A stretch of 64,000 bases of DNA from NCBI GenBank assembly GCA_003508835.1, contig PUFA01000164.1:2542001-2606000 (forward strand), written 5' to 3'. A program made the translations under genes and the position numbers. The notes beneath the pieces were generated by a model that saw nothing but the letters and a program-made list of their open reading frames with translations, did no database searches and was not told where the DNA came from. The DNA is from Eonycteris spelaea. Taxonomy: Eukaryota > Chordata > Mammalia > Chiroptera > Pteropodidae. Shown here in pieces: positions 36,047 to 47,959 of the stretch. The stretch's first letter is position 1. Each line of letters starts with the position of its first letter.

Positions 36047-36240
36047 CTTTCTTTTTTTTTTTGAACACTCCTCCACCCCATTCCACCTCATCTAGGTAAC
36101 TTATACCCATCTTTGGGCTCTCAGATCAAATGCCACATCCTCAGAGAAGTCTTTCTTAATTCCCCAGAGTTGGTCAGGTTTTTATTTTCTAGTGGTGCTT
36201 TAATAAGCACTAGGTTTCTCTCCTTCACAATATTTACCTC
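35270..36240 (+). mobile_element. L2 LINE fragment interrupted by microsatellite
   Basis: Sense L2 landmarks on the left: ATCTAGGTGTGATCCTTGAT, AAAATGATCTTTTCAAATGA and CAGAACCTTTGTGCATGTTG. On the right, after the microsatellite: TCAGATCAAATGCCACATCC and TCAGAGAAGTCTTTCTTAAT. The two flanks are consecutive in the L2 consensus as I remember it. Confidence 0.65.
35756..36062. repeat. Long compound microsatellite, (CTTT)n then (CT)n
   Basis: About 250 bp of CTTT units with several slipped units, then (CT)n at about 36008-36040 and a T-rich end. It creates six overlapping artificial ORFs of 117-158 codons (Lys/Glu/Arg on one strand, Phe/Leu/Ser on the other), which are not genes. Confidence 0.97.
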
Positions 36241-36719
36241 ATTCAGTCATGTGTGAACAAATGTGACCTAGCATGTGCATGGAGTTTTAATGAGGCATTC
36301 AGAGGAAAAGTAAATGCAACTACATGCCTAGGAAAAGGATGTAGCCCTTCAATGTAAGATTGCTTTAAGAGGGTAGTAAAGTGGTTTACATAAATCCTGC
36401 AGGAATAATCCCCCAAACAGCATTTTCCCTCCCCACTAACATTTTACAACCACTATAAATTTCTTTTCTTTTCCAGCTAGGTTTCTTGAAATGTGCCAGT
36501 CTTTCCTTTTCTTCCTTCTTCAGTGCCAAGCTGCCTCACCTCCCTCCTACAAATAATGTCCTTTCCTTCTACTCCCCCTTGTGGTCTAGGATAGTCACGA
36601 GACCTAGTAGCTCTCATTTCTACCTGAGAAAAAAGTATATGAAACCATGCAAAGGATGGCTCACTTGCTTTAATCATTTTTCTCACAGAGAGTTTCTAGT
36701 GAATATCTATGTCATTACG

Positions 36720-36840
36720 TATTTGATTAATAGCTGCCTCATTCATTATCTTGTAAGCTTCAGAAGAGTGGGTATATCTGATTTGGCCTCATGGTTTACT
36801 CCAGCACCTAGCATAGGTGCTCAACAACTGTGGAATTAAG
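36720..36840 (+). mobile_element. L2 3'-end fragment
   Basis: CTTGTAAGCTTCAGAAGAGT and CCAGCACCTAGCATAGGTGC followed by CTCAACAACTG match the sense 3' end of L2. Confidence 0.5.
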
Positions 36841-37413
36841 CAAAAATACTTCTCTATAGTTGTGGAGTGAGATGACTATATTTCTCAAATACTAGTTTTA
36901 GGCTAAAAAAATAATAAAACATCTTTTCTATAATGATACATAAATAAAAACAATCCCCCCCCACCACCAAAGGAAGAAATTCAGTTTATTCCCATATTTT
37001 AACATGAACAACATTTTAAGTCTAAAGAAAAAGCAGCATTATAAACTTTCGGGATGTGTAAGAAAAAAAATTAAATACAGATCGAATCATTTAAATATTT
37101 TATACCATAAGAAACTGGAAGTTTTAAAAATTTATAATGCTCTGAATATATTTGTGGTCTGCAAGTAGACACAAATCAATTCTCACATGATTATGGAAGA
37201 AGTTTCTTTTACTTGTGTTATAGTGTCCTTATTACAAACAGCTACATTGAAATAAAAGGTATCTAAAAAATGACCAGGAAAGCTAAAGCTATGATCTGTA
37301 ATATCACTTGTCAAGTTGCCAAGTAGAAGAAAGAGCAAGGAGAATAGCTTCTGCCAAGGAGAGCTTATTTTATTACTGCTTTGCTGGTACATTCTTCTCT
37401 GAAGAAAAACTGC

Positions 37414-37414
<1 letters not shown>

Positions 37415-37451
<37 letters not shown>
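37415..37451. repeat. (A)37 homopolymer
   Basis: An uninterrupted A-run. I could not find a SINE head, a poly(A) signal or a target-site duplication that would make it a retroposon tail. Confidence 0.85.
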
Positions 37452-37453
<2 letters not shown>

Positions 37454-39646
37454 TGGGTTTCTCTTCCTCTGTGGCTCTGGAAGCTAAAATTGTTCTTGTA
37501 GCCTTATGGGCAGCTTTTTGTCATGCAGCCCTTTTATTTTACTTAACTAGAATGTGGTGTTGCAGTCATGGATTATAGATCCTGCCTATCATTAGGGTAA
37601 ATGCATATTAAGGGTCCACCACTAGTGGACAGACCTTAAAAGAAAGAGCTCATAAATGGAAAGAAGATCATATTTGAATTCACTTTGGCTATTTAATGCC
37701 TGTTTAACTATGCCCAGGGCTCTCCCCTCCCCACACCCTGTGCTGCCATTATCTACATCCTCATCACCTGCTGCCCCCACAATGCATCATAGGCCAAAGA
37801 AACCTCATAGGACCTAACACTGAGAAGAGTCTACGGACACAGCTTACTAGGGAAATTTTATATGCTTTTTTTTCTGTATGAAAAATCTGTATAAGCTTTT
37901 AATTATATATATAAACACAGAAAAGAAGAGCAAAAGTAATATTAGGTTATTTTGTTGTTTGAATATGCTTTAACTTTACATTGTAGACAACTTGGCTTTT
38001 TTAATACACATTTGGGAGGATTATGACAATATTAAGATGAATTCAGAGGCTGACTAATTTGTGCTTAACACTGATAATTTTTGTGTTAAAAACTCATTTT
38101 AAGGTATTAAATATTTAGCTGAAACAGATAAACTGGTGCTGAAGTCTCATCTCTTTAAAATCTCTTCCAAAGTCAGAGATCTGAAATCAACTAGGATAAT
38201 TTTCAAATTATTGTTTTGGTTTAAAATTTGCACTATTTTAGATTATTCAAATTATTTACCTCTAAAGGGACACAGAAATCTTAATTGAGAATTTGGTTTT
38301 GCACATATGAAAACCTAATTGGCTGCTGAAAATCTAAGTTTGTGATTTTTGATACTGCGTGTTAAGTTGTTTGGGCATTTTTTACTAATAGTTCCTCTTA
38401 GCAGAAGATCAACTAGAAGACTTTGTAATGTTTATGTAAAATGTAGCTCTTCAAGACAGTACAGAGTACGGGACAGTCACCTGTATTTTATGCAAACTTA
38501 AATGAAACATACTTCACCACTTGATTATACCACTTGATTGCTAATAAATAAGTCTATTCCTTTCATCTTAGATTAATCTAAGTCTATGAATGTAGAACTT
38601 AGATTTTTAATATTTTAGAGTTTTAGTAATTTCCTTACATAAAGGTTACATTCAGCACCAATGAAACTAATCTATTTTTAGCTCTCTTTGTGAATAGTGT
38701 CTAATGGCAGAAGTTATCATCTTTTCTCCTTGAAATTATTTCACCAGTGCATTGAGATGGAACTACTTTGGTCTAATTCTCTGAACTAATAGCATATTAG
38801 AACACTTTTAAAAGAACTTCTTAGATTAGATTGTGAAAATCAGGGCACATTTTTTTTGTTCTTTACTATGAGAAACAAAATAAACCAATTTAACTATTTC
38901 TCAATATTCACGTTCTGAGAAACAAGATGAAAGAAAAGCCTAAATGTAAAATTTTAAAAATATTTTTCTGTAGAAACGTAACGACATGGAAGTGTCCTTG
39001 TCAAAATTCTGGAGAAAGATATTATGAAAATGAAAATCAAGAATAATACTCAAATATCAATTTTTTAAAATGAGCATAGTACTTGGATATTTTTATTCTA
39101 TATCATTTTATAATTATGTAACTTTTAGAGTTAAATATTTTAAAATTAATTTTATAAACGTATTTAAGGATGCAGATCCTAGGTTTTTTACCATTAGAAG
39201 ACAGAACAGCTTTAAAAAATTTTGGAGCTGTAAATATGGACGAATTTACTGGAAATATATCAGGCATGCCTTCTTTATCTTATGTATCCATATTTTGTCC
39301 CTTTTAACATAGAACTATCATGCATAGCTTCAAACTCTTTTTTCCTGTGTGTGGCTTCAACCTTTTTTTTTTTTTTGATGAGATTGTTATAAAGTTGAGC
39401 ATATGTTATATTTGAATTTCGCTAAATTTAATTCCAAAAAAGTTATTAATATTAACATTTATATTTAGGGACTCAATTCATAAACAAATACTCGCAGTGA
39501 CGATAGAACATAAAAGTATCAACTGTTTACATTTTTATAGGCTATGTGATTCAAAAAATTAAGAATACTTCCTCACCTATTAATAGGCTATCAAGAATTC
39601 ATTAGGATTTCTTTTCCCCTGCAAACATAGATTCTGCCAACTTTAC

Positions 39647-39808
39647 CTGACTGTGCTTTTAAGTGTTGTGCAACATAAAATAGGATGCCGTCTGCAGAAA
39701 GAGGCCGAAACTGCAATTGAATATGTGTCTTTTTTCGAATACGAAAGGAAGAAAAAGACATCCAGGATAATTCATGGCTTCTGAAAGATGGATCACTTAT
39801 GGGTAAAG
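39647..39808 (-). CDS. EYS: EYS penultimate exon: laminin G-like domain start
   Basis: Acceptor TTTTTTAG, donor TCAG|GTAAAG. Two bases complete Ala, then LPISDPSFRSHELSWMSFSS, FRIRKKTHIQLQFRPLSADG and ILFYVAQHLKAQS, with a split Gly at the end. It is the first half of a laminin G-like domain, strand HIQLQFRPLSADGILFY being typical. No lesion; 162 bp in correct phase with both neighbours. Confidence 0.95.
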
Positions 39809-39841
39809 CTAAAAAACAAAACAAAAACAAGACCTGAGTTA

Positions 39842-39861
39842 AACAAAACAAAACAAAACAA
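39842..39861. repeat. (ACAAA)n short tandem repeat
   Basis: Three to four ACAAA units about 35 bp upstream (on the - strand) of the EYS penultimate exon. Confidence 0.7.
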
Positions 39862-41139
39862 TATTACTCGTAAATGCAGTAAACTTACAATTTTGTCATT
39901 TAAGCACTTACCTTATCTTCCCAGAGTTGCTCCTAGCTGAATGAATATACAATGAATCTTGGTAACTCTATTTTATTCTAATCCCTCTAACAGTAGGCCA
40001 GTTATTGAAAAGCCTTCTATTACTTCTAGTAACTATGATCTTATCGGCTGGTACTGTGTGACACAAATCCTCTGCTCTTAACTGCATTATAGAGAGGCAT
40101 CAGATGCATCGATTCTGAGAATGTCTTATTCTTATATGAAGAATATGAACTTCCAGGGAAAGTCTTAGATTAATAATGCTTTCAAAAAGATGATTCAAAT
40201 AGTGGAAGATAGAAGTCATCAATATATGAATTATTCAGTTTCTATATTTCTGATTATAATATAATCAGGCCAATATACTTTAAGTGATCATATAAATAAA
40301 TGGAAATAAATGTCAGTTTACCTGACAATAACTTAGGTCCATATCTCTTCAGAAACTGCTAACTCTTGGGTCTCACTTCATGTTAAGTATGAGAAGATTC
40401 ATTTCAATATGAATTGAAGTAGAATCGTTAAACCGACATAGTTCATCAGCTATTAATTACTTGCTGCTTCTGTGTATAATTGAATAGATGGGAATTATGA
40501 GAGGAAGAAGGAAAGTATCCAACATTTGGCAGTTTTTATCTCTTTTTGAAATCTATATTCCTTTTTTCCTCATTTTATAATATGACAATGCTTCTTAAGA
40601 ATGTGCTGGTTCACCACAAGCCTTGAGCCATCAATCTAGATATTTCACTTTTTCTCCCTTTAGACCAGGCCTATACTAACTGTGGTCTTTCACTTTAGAT
40701 TGCTGGGAAGCTAGTGGGTGTTTGTCCAAGAGGTATTGGCATTTGTTCTTTTTTAAGCAACTACATCATTCATTTTGACTTAACTGCAATTCAGAATGGT
40801 AGAGGTCAGAATCATGCGATGTGGTCGCCAAGAATGCAAAGTCCTGTACCTCACTCTTAGAGGATTTGATTTATTAAAGCTAAGATGGGGTCTAGGAAGT
40901 ATATTTTTAATAAACACCCAGGTGTTTCTGACATAAGCATTATTTGGACCATATTTTTGTAAAAACTATTAGAATTTATTTTGAGAGTAGAAGGATGGTT
41001 TAAAAAATGAGTGTTCTTTTGAAATTGTTTTTGTAAGAATTACCAAAGTCGTACATATTTAAACAATATAGAAGTGTAAAGTAAAAAGATGAAATTTTAT
41101 CATTCTTTCTCCTCTCTTCATTCTCAGGAACCATTGTTA

Positions 41140-41296
41140 ACTTTTTTGTTGTTGTTGTTTTTGTTTTTTATTTAAAGCCTATAAGCACCTGGTCTTCCTA
41201 GGCAGTCTCCCAGCCGAGTACTAACCAGGCCTGATCCTGCTTAGCTTTCGAGATCAGATGAGATTGGGCATGTTCAGGGTGGCATGGCCATAGACT
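41140..41296 (-). mobile_element. 5S rRNA-derived SINE, short type (MEG-RS-like)
   Basis: Read on - from 41296: GTCTATGGCCATGCCACCCT, TCAGGCCTGGTTAGTACTCG and GGGAGACTGCCTAGGAAGAC follow 5S rRNA. It then passes straight to an A-rich CAA-containing tail, without the 3' module of the copies at 2083 and 9508. It sits in L1-like flanks. A weak duplication (TGTTAAC..TTTTTT against TGTGAACAGTTTTTT) may mark the site. Confidence 0.88.
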
Positions 41297-42378
41297 GTGA
41301 ACAGTTTTTTGACTATGTAGTAAGACTTCAGTTTTCAGTGCACATACAATTAATGTGTATATCTAGTAGTACCTGCTTTACTTCACATAAATGAAACCAT
41401 ATTATATATAAACTATGCATAACCTACGTTTTTCACTCAATAATTTATCTTCATGAAATTTTGATGTTAGCACATATTTGCCTGTTTTAGTGATTATCTA
41501 TCCCATTGATGCCCTTTATTGCTGAATTATGATGATTTTGTACATTAAATTTTTACAGCTTAAGTAGAGTACCGGAAGTTCTGATATGAGTGGATCTGCC
41601 TGTGGAGACAGGTAGAAGCTATAAGAACTCTAATTCAGTAAGTCATAGCTATCATCACTAAATTAGCTGCAGAACATTTCTGCTATTGTTCACTTTGAGG
41701 TAGAATTTGGGAAGAGTCCAGGTTTTCCAGTGACTCATCCAGTCATTTGACTGTGAATCATCTTTAGGAAACTTTTCTAATCAATGTATATTAAGGAAGA
41801 AGAAAACACCAACACCTCTCTTCTTGGACAAACGATCTACTGGGCTTTGGCCAACAGCCTCTAGGGTGGTCGGTGTGGGGGAGCAGTTTCAGAAGGGATG
41901 GCTATCTCAGAGGAATAATAGCTAATAATTCAGGAGACTTCCAAATTACATAAGCTGCACTCACAGCCACCACTTTTATGATCTGATTTACTATAAACAG
42001 GACCCACAGAGAAATTACTAATATTTATATTTACCACTGTTTAACAACTGTGGCATTGACTGGAACTAGGCCAGCAGGATCTGATGAAAAAGTAGCAGTA
42101 TGGGCTGACTGGTGACATGGACACACTTGGACTGCAGTGGTCCACTATCTGATTTAGGGAATCCATAGATTTGTGAAACAAGCAATATTTTTGAGTAAAG
42201 ATATCTCTTCAAAACTCTTAAGACTAGGTGATATGGGCGGGACATCAGAGGAAGACATTTTTAGCATGAGTGAAGATTGCTTCAAGGAGAGCACAGGTTA
42301 GCATATTATCAAAGATCAAGAGAAAGATAGAAGGACATGTGATGATTTATTGAAAAGGCCGGACTTGGTAGGAGGGAC

Positions 42379-42488
42379 TTCCTTCCTTCCTTCTTTCCTT
42401 CTTTCCTTCCTTCCTTCCTTCCTTCCTTCCTTCCTTCCTTCCTTCCTTCCTTCCTTCCTTCCTTCCTTCCTTCCTTCCTTCCTTCCTT

Positions 42489-42530
<42 letters not shown>
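42379..42530. repeat. Compound microsatellite, (CCTT)n then (CT)n
   Basis: About 115 bp of CCTT units followed by about 37 bp of CT units, abutting L1-like sequence at 42590. The overlapping Glu/Arg/Lys and Leu/Pro/Ser ORFs are artefacts. Confidence 0.97.
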
Positions 42531-42535
<5 letters not shown>

Positions 42536-42589
42536 AGGCTGGGAATAAATGATAGGCCAGGAGTGTCAGATTTTGACAGATTTGATATG

Positions 42590-43020
42590 GATTGTTTATC
42601 ACCTCTTTTCACTCAGCATAATGCCCTTGAAATCCATCCGAATTGCTGCATGTATCAATAGTTTGCACCTTTTTTTATTTCTGATTAGTATTCCATGGTG
42701 TAGATATATAAGTTTGTTTGACCATTCATCCATTGAAAGACATTTGAGTTGTTTCCAATTTGGGGCTATTACAATAAAGCCAGTATAAACATTTATGTCC
42801 ATATTTTTGTATGGACATAAGTTTTCATTTCTTTTGTATAAATATCCAGGAGTGTGATTTCTGGGTTGTATGCTTAGTATATGTTTAGTTTTATTAGAAA
42901 CTATTAAATTATTTTCTAGAGTAGCTGACCATTTTATATTCTCACTAGGAATGTGTAAGAGATTTAGCCACACAGCATTTGGTATTGTCACTATTTTTTT
43001 AAATTTTAGTTTCTTTCAGT
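42590..43020 (-). mobile_element. L1 fragment (ORF2 end to 3' region)
   Basis: Antisense L1 landmarks: TTTCACTCAGCATAATGCCC, TTAGTATTCCATGGTGTAGA, GACCATTCATCCATTGAAAG and AATATCCAGGAGTGTGATTT. On the - strand an ORF of about 130 codons remains, a remnant of ORF2 and not a host gene. Confidence 0.75.
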
Positions 43021-43786
43021 AGGTGTATAGTTATACCTCATTATCCATAAACTCTTTTATAGACATGTGAGTATAAATGACAACTATTGTTCTCAGCTTT
43101 GAGATCTGAGCTGAAACTCTTAGACAATAGTCAATGTAATATCTCATTGCATCGTGATTCAAATAACCTCTGAGTTAATACAGGCTAAGATTTTTTCCAG
43201 GATGCTAGTTAGAAGTCAAATATAGTTTTGCAGGGGTATTAGCTTAAATCTAAGCTTTATTTTCTGATGACTCTCATGTCTGTTGGGTGTATCTGGTGAA
43301 ATGGTGCAGTGTCTGCCAGAAATCTACCTGTATAAGAGACTGAGATGTTTCCTAGATTACGTATCTCAAAGAAAAAGTCAGGCAGACAAGTTTGCCTAAT
43401 AACCAAGTCTCCAAGTTGTCAGATGTAAAAGCAAGGCAGATTTTGTGGGCTGTACAATATTTGCCAATTCGATTGGTGTGCTAGTTTTATGCCCATATAT
43501 ACCCAAATCCATCATGGGAAAACAGAGGCAGCTGCAATTAAAAATGCTAGAGGAGTCATTTTTTACTAAAGGTTCTGGAAGACACTGAGGTTCAATGAAA
43601 TATACCATTTGAATACTCTTGAAACCAAGCACAACACAAAAAGGAAGAGATGTCTCCGTACTTCTACAAAAAATCCACAGTTGAACTCTAGCACCTTGAT
43701 GTCACCAGCAGTGATGGGTGAGGTCCCCAGCAGGATGGTTGTCTAAAACTGGTGGAAACCACTAGGCTAGAGTTTGAGGCAGCAGT

Positions 43787-43801
43787 AGTGTGTGTGTGTG
43801 T
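43787..43801. repeat. (GT)n microsatellite, short
   Basis: Seven to eight GT units, next to a G-rich stretch. Confidence 0.6.
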
Positions 43802-44120
43802 TTGGTGGTGGAGGGGGTGGGGGCAGTGTGTGCTGGTATGAACAGATGTTTCAGGCATTAGGAGCCAGCATTCTTTGTGACACACATCATCATTTTCTCA
43901 TTTTTGATTTTGAAAGAGGTAAAGTGCTCTCAATAGTACATAGCAAAATGTGAAATATGAAAATACCTCGGTTATGAACATATCTCGGCAGCTTCTCTTT
44001 TTTATATTATTTTTTTCCTATTTGCATACTCTATATTTTGTTTAGGTTCAAACATACTTTAATTTTTAATTTGTCAATTGAACTGTTTTTGAGTTACCAT
44101 GGTACTGGGCATACATTGTC

Positions 44121-44400
44121 TTTTTTTTTTTTTTTTTTTTATGCCATGTGCAGTTTTAATAAGGAAAAAGAATGATTGTCTCTACCTTTATCTTGCTGTT
44201 CTACTGGGAGTGAGGGCTGAGTGGGTTACAGGCTGGCATGCTAAATGTACTATTATTGGTGTTCCTACTCTACCCTCAGCAACACCGATCAGGCTCCAGC
44301 CGTATTGACTTCTCAAGTCTGGGCACCCGATTGATTATGTTCCCATTTGCAGTGCCCCCATCACAGCACACTTAACATTCTTCTACTGTTTTTAGTGCTT
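44121..44400 (-). pseudogene. Possible processed pseudogene or poly(A)-tailed retroposed transcript, parent unknown
   Basis: A T20 run at 44121-44140 on + is an A20 tail on -. Eleven bases before it on the - strand is ATTAAA, a common variant poly(A) signal (+ strand TTTAAT at 44155-44160). That spacing is normal for an mRNA end. The preceding sequence differs from its AT-rich surroundings. Short coding-like stretches are broken by stops. I do not recognise the parent and did not find a target-site duplication or the 5' end. Confidence 0.35.
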
Positions 44401-44429
44401 TCTTCTCATACCTGTAGAAGGGTTTCTTT

Positions 44430-45110
44430 AAAATCAATCTAATAGTTGTCTTTAGTTTCCAGTAGTATGGTAGACTACAGAACATAGTTAACCCCATCCC
44501 CGTCATGAAATCAACTAGAAGTGTTGGATACATCATTTTAAAACATCTTTTTAATTAAATCAACGCTCTGGCAAGAAAGAAAAATATTCAGAGACAGAAT
44601 GGAAAAAGGTGAAAAAAGAAAATAGAAGCTAAATAAATAAGTATAATGACAAAGACAGGTTTTGCCTTCAGGGTATTTGCCAGACCTGCTAAACTCAAGC
44701 TTTAGTGTTCAACTTTTCAAGGAACAAATAAATTATATTATAAATTAAATAGGGACTTAACTACAGATCCTGCAGTTTTTAAAAAGGTAATCAGAGATAC
44801 TAATGAATAACTTTATGGCAATAAATCTGAAGATTTAAGAGAAATTATTGAAATCCCAGAGAAATACAGCTTGCTAAAATTGAATTAAGAAGAAATAAAA
44901 AAACATGAATACACCTATAAGAATTAAAGCAATTGAATCAGTTATTAAATTTATCCCACTAGAACACACTAGGCCAAGATGATTATATCAGCAAGTTCTA
45001 CCTATTTTTTTAACAAATAATTCTTATATAAAATCTTCCATATATAGAGGAAAAAACATCACACTGGGAATTATGAATAAGCAAAGATATCAGAATTTCT
45101 TTCTATAGCA
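44430..45110 (+). mobile_element. L1 ORF2 remnant
   Basis: Degraded sense L1 text, such as TTGAATCAGTTATTAAATTT, GGCCAAGATGATTATATCAG and CAAGTTCTACC. Many stops; borders approximate. Confidence 0.5.
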
Positions 45111-45629
45111 CAGGGAAGATTACAAAAACACCTTGTCACTAGGAATAGTTGGTTTGATGAGTATCTGATGGACCAAAAAAAAAATCAAGTAAAATTTGTC
45201 CAGATTTACAAACTTGTCCAGTTTGATTTAATAATCTTCCAAATGTACATATGAAAACATTGGCATAAGCAGTACTAATACCTACGAAAATTAAGTCCGT
45301 AGTTCAATCCCTAACCGGACACTAAAATATTTCCAAACTCTGACCCTAATCGACCTTTTTAGTTTAAGATTCTTAATTGTCTATTCATGTGTACACATGC
45401 CTGCCAAATCAGAAAACTGATAAATATTTTCCTACCTCTGATTCTACTTTCTTTCAAGGCACAGCTCAAGTGCTGAATCTTTAATGAAGATCCCTGTAGC
45501 ACTTAACATGTTCCTCCCGTGTGTCACTTGTTTTGCTCTGCTTTGTGTTATTGTCCTTTGGGAACCTGCCCTTGCTCTGCGAGCTACCTACAGTGACCCA
45601 CTGTCAGCTGCCTAACACGTCTGATTCTC

Positions 45630-45755
45630 CATTTGCTCACTCATGAAATAGAATTGATAATAGAATCTACCTCAGTGTTCTCAGGATTAAGTGAGATGAC
45701 ACAGGGCTTTGTAAATTCTTGTTTGCTATAAAATGTGAGCTATTATCACTTTCCA
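45630..45755 (+). mobile_element. MIR SINE fragment
   Basis: CATTTGCTCACTCATGAAAT, then TCAGGATTAAGTGAGATGAC and TGTGAGCTATTATCAC match the 3' half of a sense MIR. Confidence 0.55.
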
Positions 45756-46759
45756 TAACTCTGTTTCTTCCCTTGCCTCCCAGCCACCTGCCACTAAGTC
45801 ATGCTGCCCTGGCCCTCTGACCCACCACAGCCTGCATGTTGGAGGCTGAGTTCCTCACCCGTGTCCACATGCTGACATATTTTCCTGCAGACTAGAAGGG
45901 AAGCATCTTCTCTGATTTTGTTGCTAAAATATGCTCAGTAAGACGCAGCAGGGAGTTATGTGGAAAGACATGTTTCCTGTTTGGAAGTAAAGGTGTAGTA
46001 AGAGTAACATGGAGTGATTGCAGCTTCAGAATCGAGAGCCAGGGCCATTATGGCAGCTGTTCTTACTGATTTATAAATCTAACAGTTTGTCCCCTGGAAC
46101 AATGGCTGCAAATAAAGCTGTTAAGATTTCTTCATTGAGAAGATGTATTGGTCTTTTGTTAAAATTGTGATAGTGATGGCGATACCCCCATTCTGTAATC
46201 CAAGAGGAAGCTACATCAAAGAGTATCTTTAGTCAAATTCAAGTTTGCAGAATATGGTCACTTTGATCCTCTTAAAATTATGTTGCTGGAATTTCAAAAT
46301 GTGGGGCTGCACTTGAATGGAAATCTAATATAGCACACAATTCACTAATTGATCATAATTTAGTGTATTGTCTTCAGGGACTCTGTACCCCTGCTCCAAT
46401 TTACTGTGTACCTTTAAGTGCTTCTATATGATTGGTCATCACATCATCTCTGAGGATCTCTCTCTGATGGTCATGATCCTTCAAAGCTTATATTAAGGAT
46501 CCCATAGTTGAAACTCAGAAAATTCAAAAGACAGAGTCCCCATGAAGAAATCATTAAATATTTCAGGATATATAGTCTTGGTTTTTACTTATTTTTTAAC
46601 CATGCAGGTTAAAAAGTTTAAAAGGTATTTAAAATGTTAAAAAGACCTCTTAATTATTCCCATTGTAAGATATTCTTGTCTGATATTCTCCTGATCTTTG
46701 TTATTGATATAGGGGAGTATGGAAGTCAATAAGTCTGCTCATCTAACATTTCAATTTTG

Positions 46760-47110
46760 CTCACCTTTTCAGCACATGATAAGATTGCACTTTCCTGTCC
46801 CTTTTGAGGTTAGAAGTGCTCTTGTGCTTTGCTCTGGCCAATGAAATGTGAGCAGAAGTGACATGTTTCACTTTGGGACCAGAACCAGGGTATGATTTGT
46901 TTGCTGCCTTACCTTTTATTATACTCTGCGATGGTAGAAGCATCAGTCAAAAGCAAGCCTCCATCCACCTGAGTCCCTGAGTAACTAGTCTGAGAAAAGT
47001 CTCTTTGATAACACGCAGCATGAGCAAGAAATAAATTTTTGTTTGTTAAGCTACTGAGATTTGGGGATTGTTTCTTATTGTATCATAACCTAGCTTAATA
47101 TGGTTAATAC
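46760..47110 (+). mobile_element. Old interspersed repeat, class not assigned (LTR-like)
   Basis: CTCTGGCCAATGAAATGTGA, GCAAGAAATAAATTTTTGTT and TTAAGCTACTGAGATTTGGG are landmarks of a common old mammalian repeat. I remember the sequence type but not its name with certainty. Confidence 0.4.
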
Positions 47111-47561
47111 AAAAAGTTCATAAAGATCAGCAGGAAAAAAGAATAGTCTTAACGTACATTGTAATGCATGCAGTCTTTTTTGTTTTAATTACATTTGTTC
47201 ATGTTTAGGTAAAGTTATGTTTGCAAAATGTATCTCTAGATGTGTCTTTCTCAGAGTGGTAGTTCTAATTTTTTATTATTAGAGGAAGAGTTCCTTTAAG
47301 TGACACCGATGATTTTCCAAATTGCATAGTGATGCATAGAAGTTTCATATATCAAATGTTTCTTGAAATAAGCAAACCATTGGTTAGACTTGAAATCCTT
47401 TCAATTTGAGAGGATTCTCTAATATAGTTGGGGGTTGGCATCTCAGAGATATAGTAGAATCCAATAATAAGAGAAAGGGCTGTGTTTGTAAATTTGGTTA
47501 ATGCCTATGCCAGTTAGTTATGTCATATGTCAACCTGGGGCCTCATGAATTAAAAAAGACC

Positions 47562-47587
47562 TTTTTTTTTTTTTTTTTTTTTTTTTT
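47562..47587. repeat. (T)26 homopolymer
   Basis: Could be the A-tail of a - strand retroposed sequence extending to about 47750. An AATAAA-like signal is not clearly placed, so I leave it as a homopolymer. Confidence 0.7.
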
Positions 47588-47959
47588 GCAAGACTAAATA
47601 AGAATGGTAAAAGGAAAATTTTATATTCAAAAGTACAAGTTGTCATGTTATAATTAAATGGAACAATCTCTGCTAAACTAAAACACAACATGACTAAAGC
47701 ATTTAGTGTCAATATTCTGAAGACAAACTACCATATTCTTATTTACTATAAATGAATAAGAACATTGAAACAAGAAACCCATGAGATATATGGTAGCATC
47801 AGCTATGAAGAAGTTTCTTCAGTTTTGTATCTTGTTTTCCTTCCTCTGGGAGAAAAAGTCTTAATATTCTTTAAGGATTATTCATAGATGTTATGGAAAC
47901 ATAAATGTCTTTATTAACAAGATATTAAACCAACCTAAGAATAGAATTATCAGTTTAAT

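Larger units (their letters stand above)
34729..39646 (-). other. EYS: EYS last intron
   Basis: 4.9 kb. A + strand L2 copy (about 35270-36240) is interrupted by a 300-bp CTTT/CT microsatellite. Another L2 3' piece lies near 36720-36840, a 37-base A-run at 37415-37451 and a T-run near 39363-39376. Apart from these I see no exon or named element. Confidence 0.6.

Noticed and set aside
35634..36110. Long Lys/Glu/Arg and Phe/Leu/Ser ORFs
   Set aside because: Six frames of one CTTT/CT microsatellite; no gene signal.
37415..37451. A-run as a retroposon tail
   Set aside because: No SINE head, poly(A) signal or target-site duplication found.
42316..42661. Arg/Glu/Lys and Leu/Pro/Ser ORFs
   Set aside because: Translations of the CCTT/CT microsatellite.
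42599..42991. A 130-codon ORF on -
   Set aside because: Remnant of L1 ORF2, truncated on both sides.
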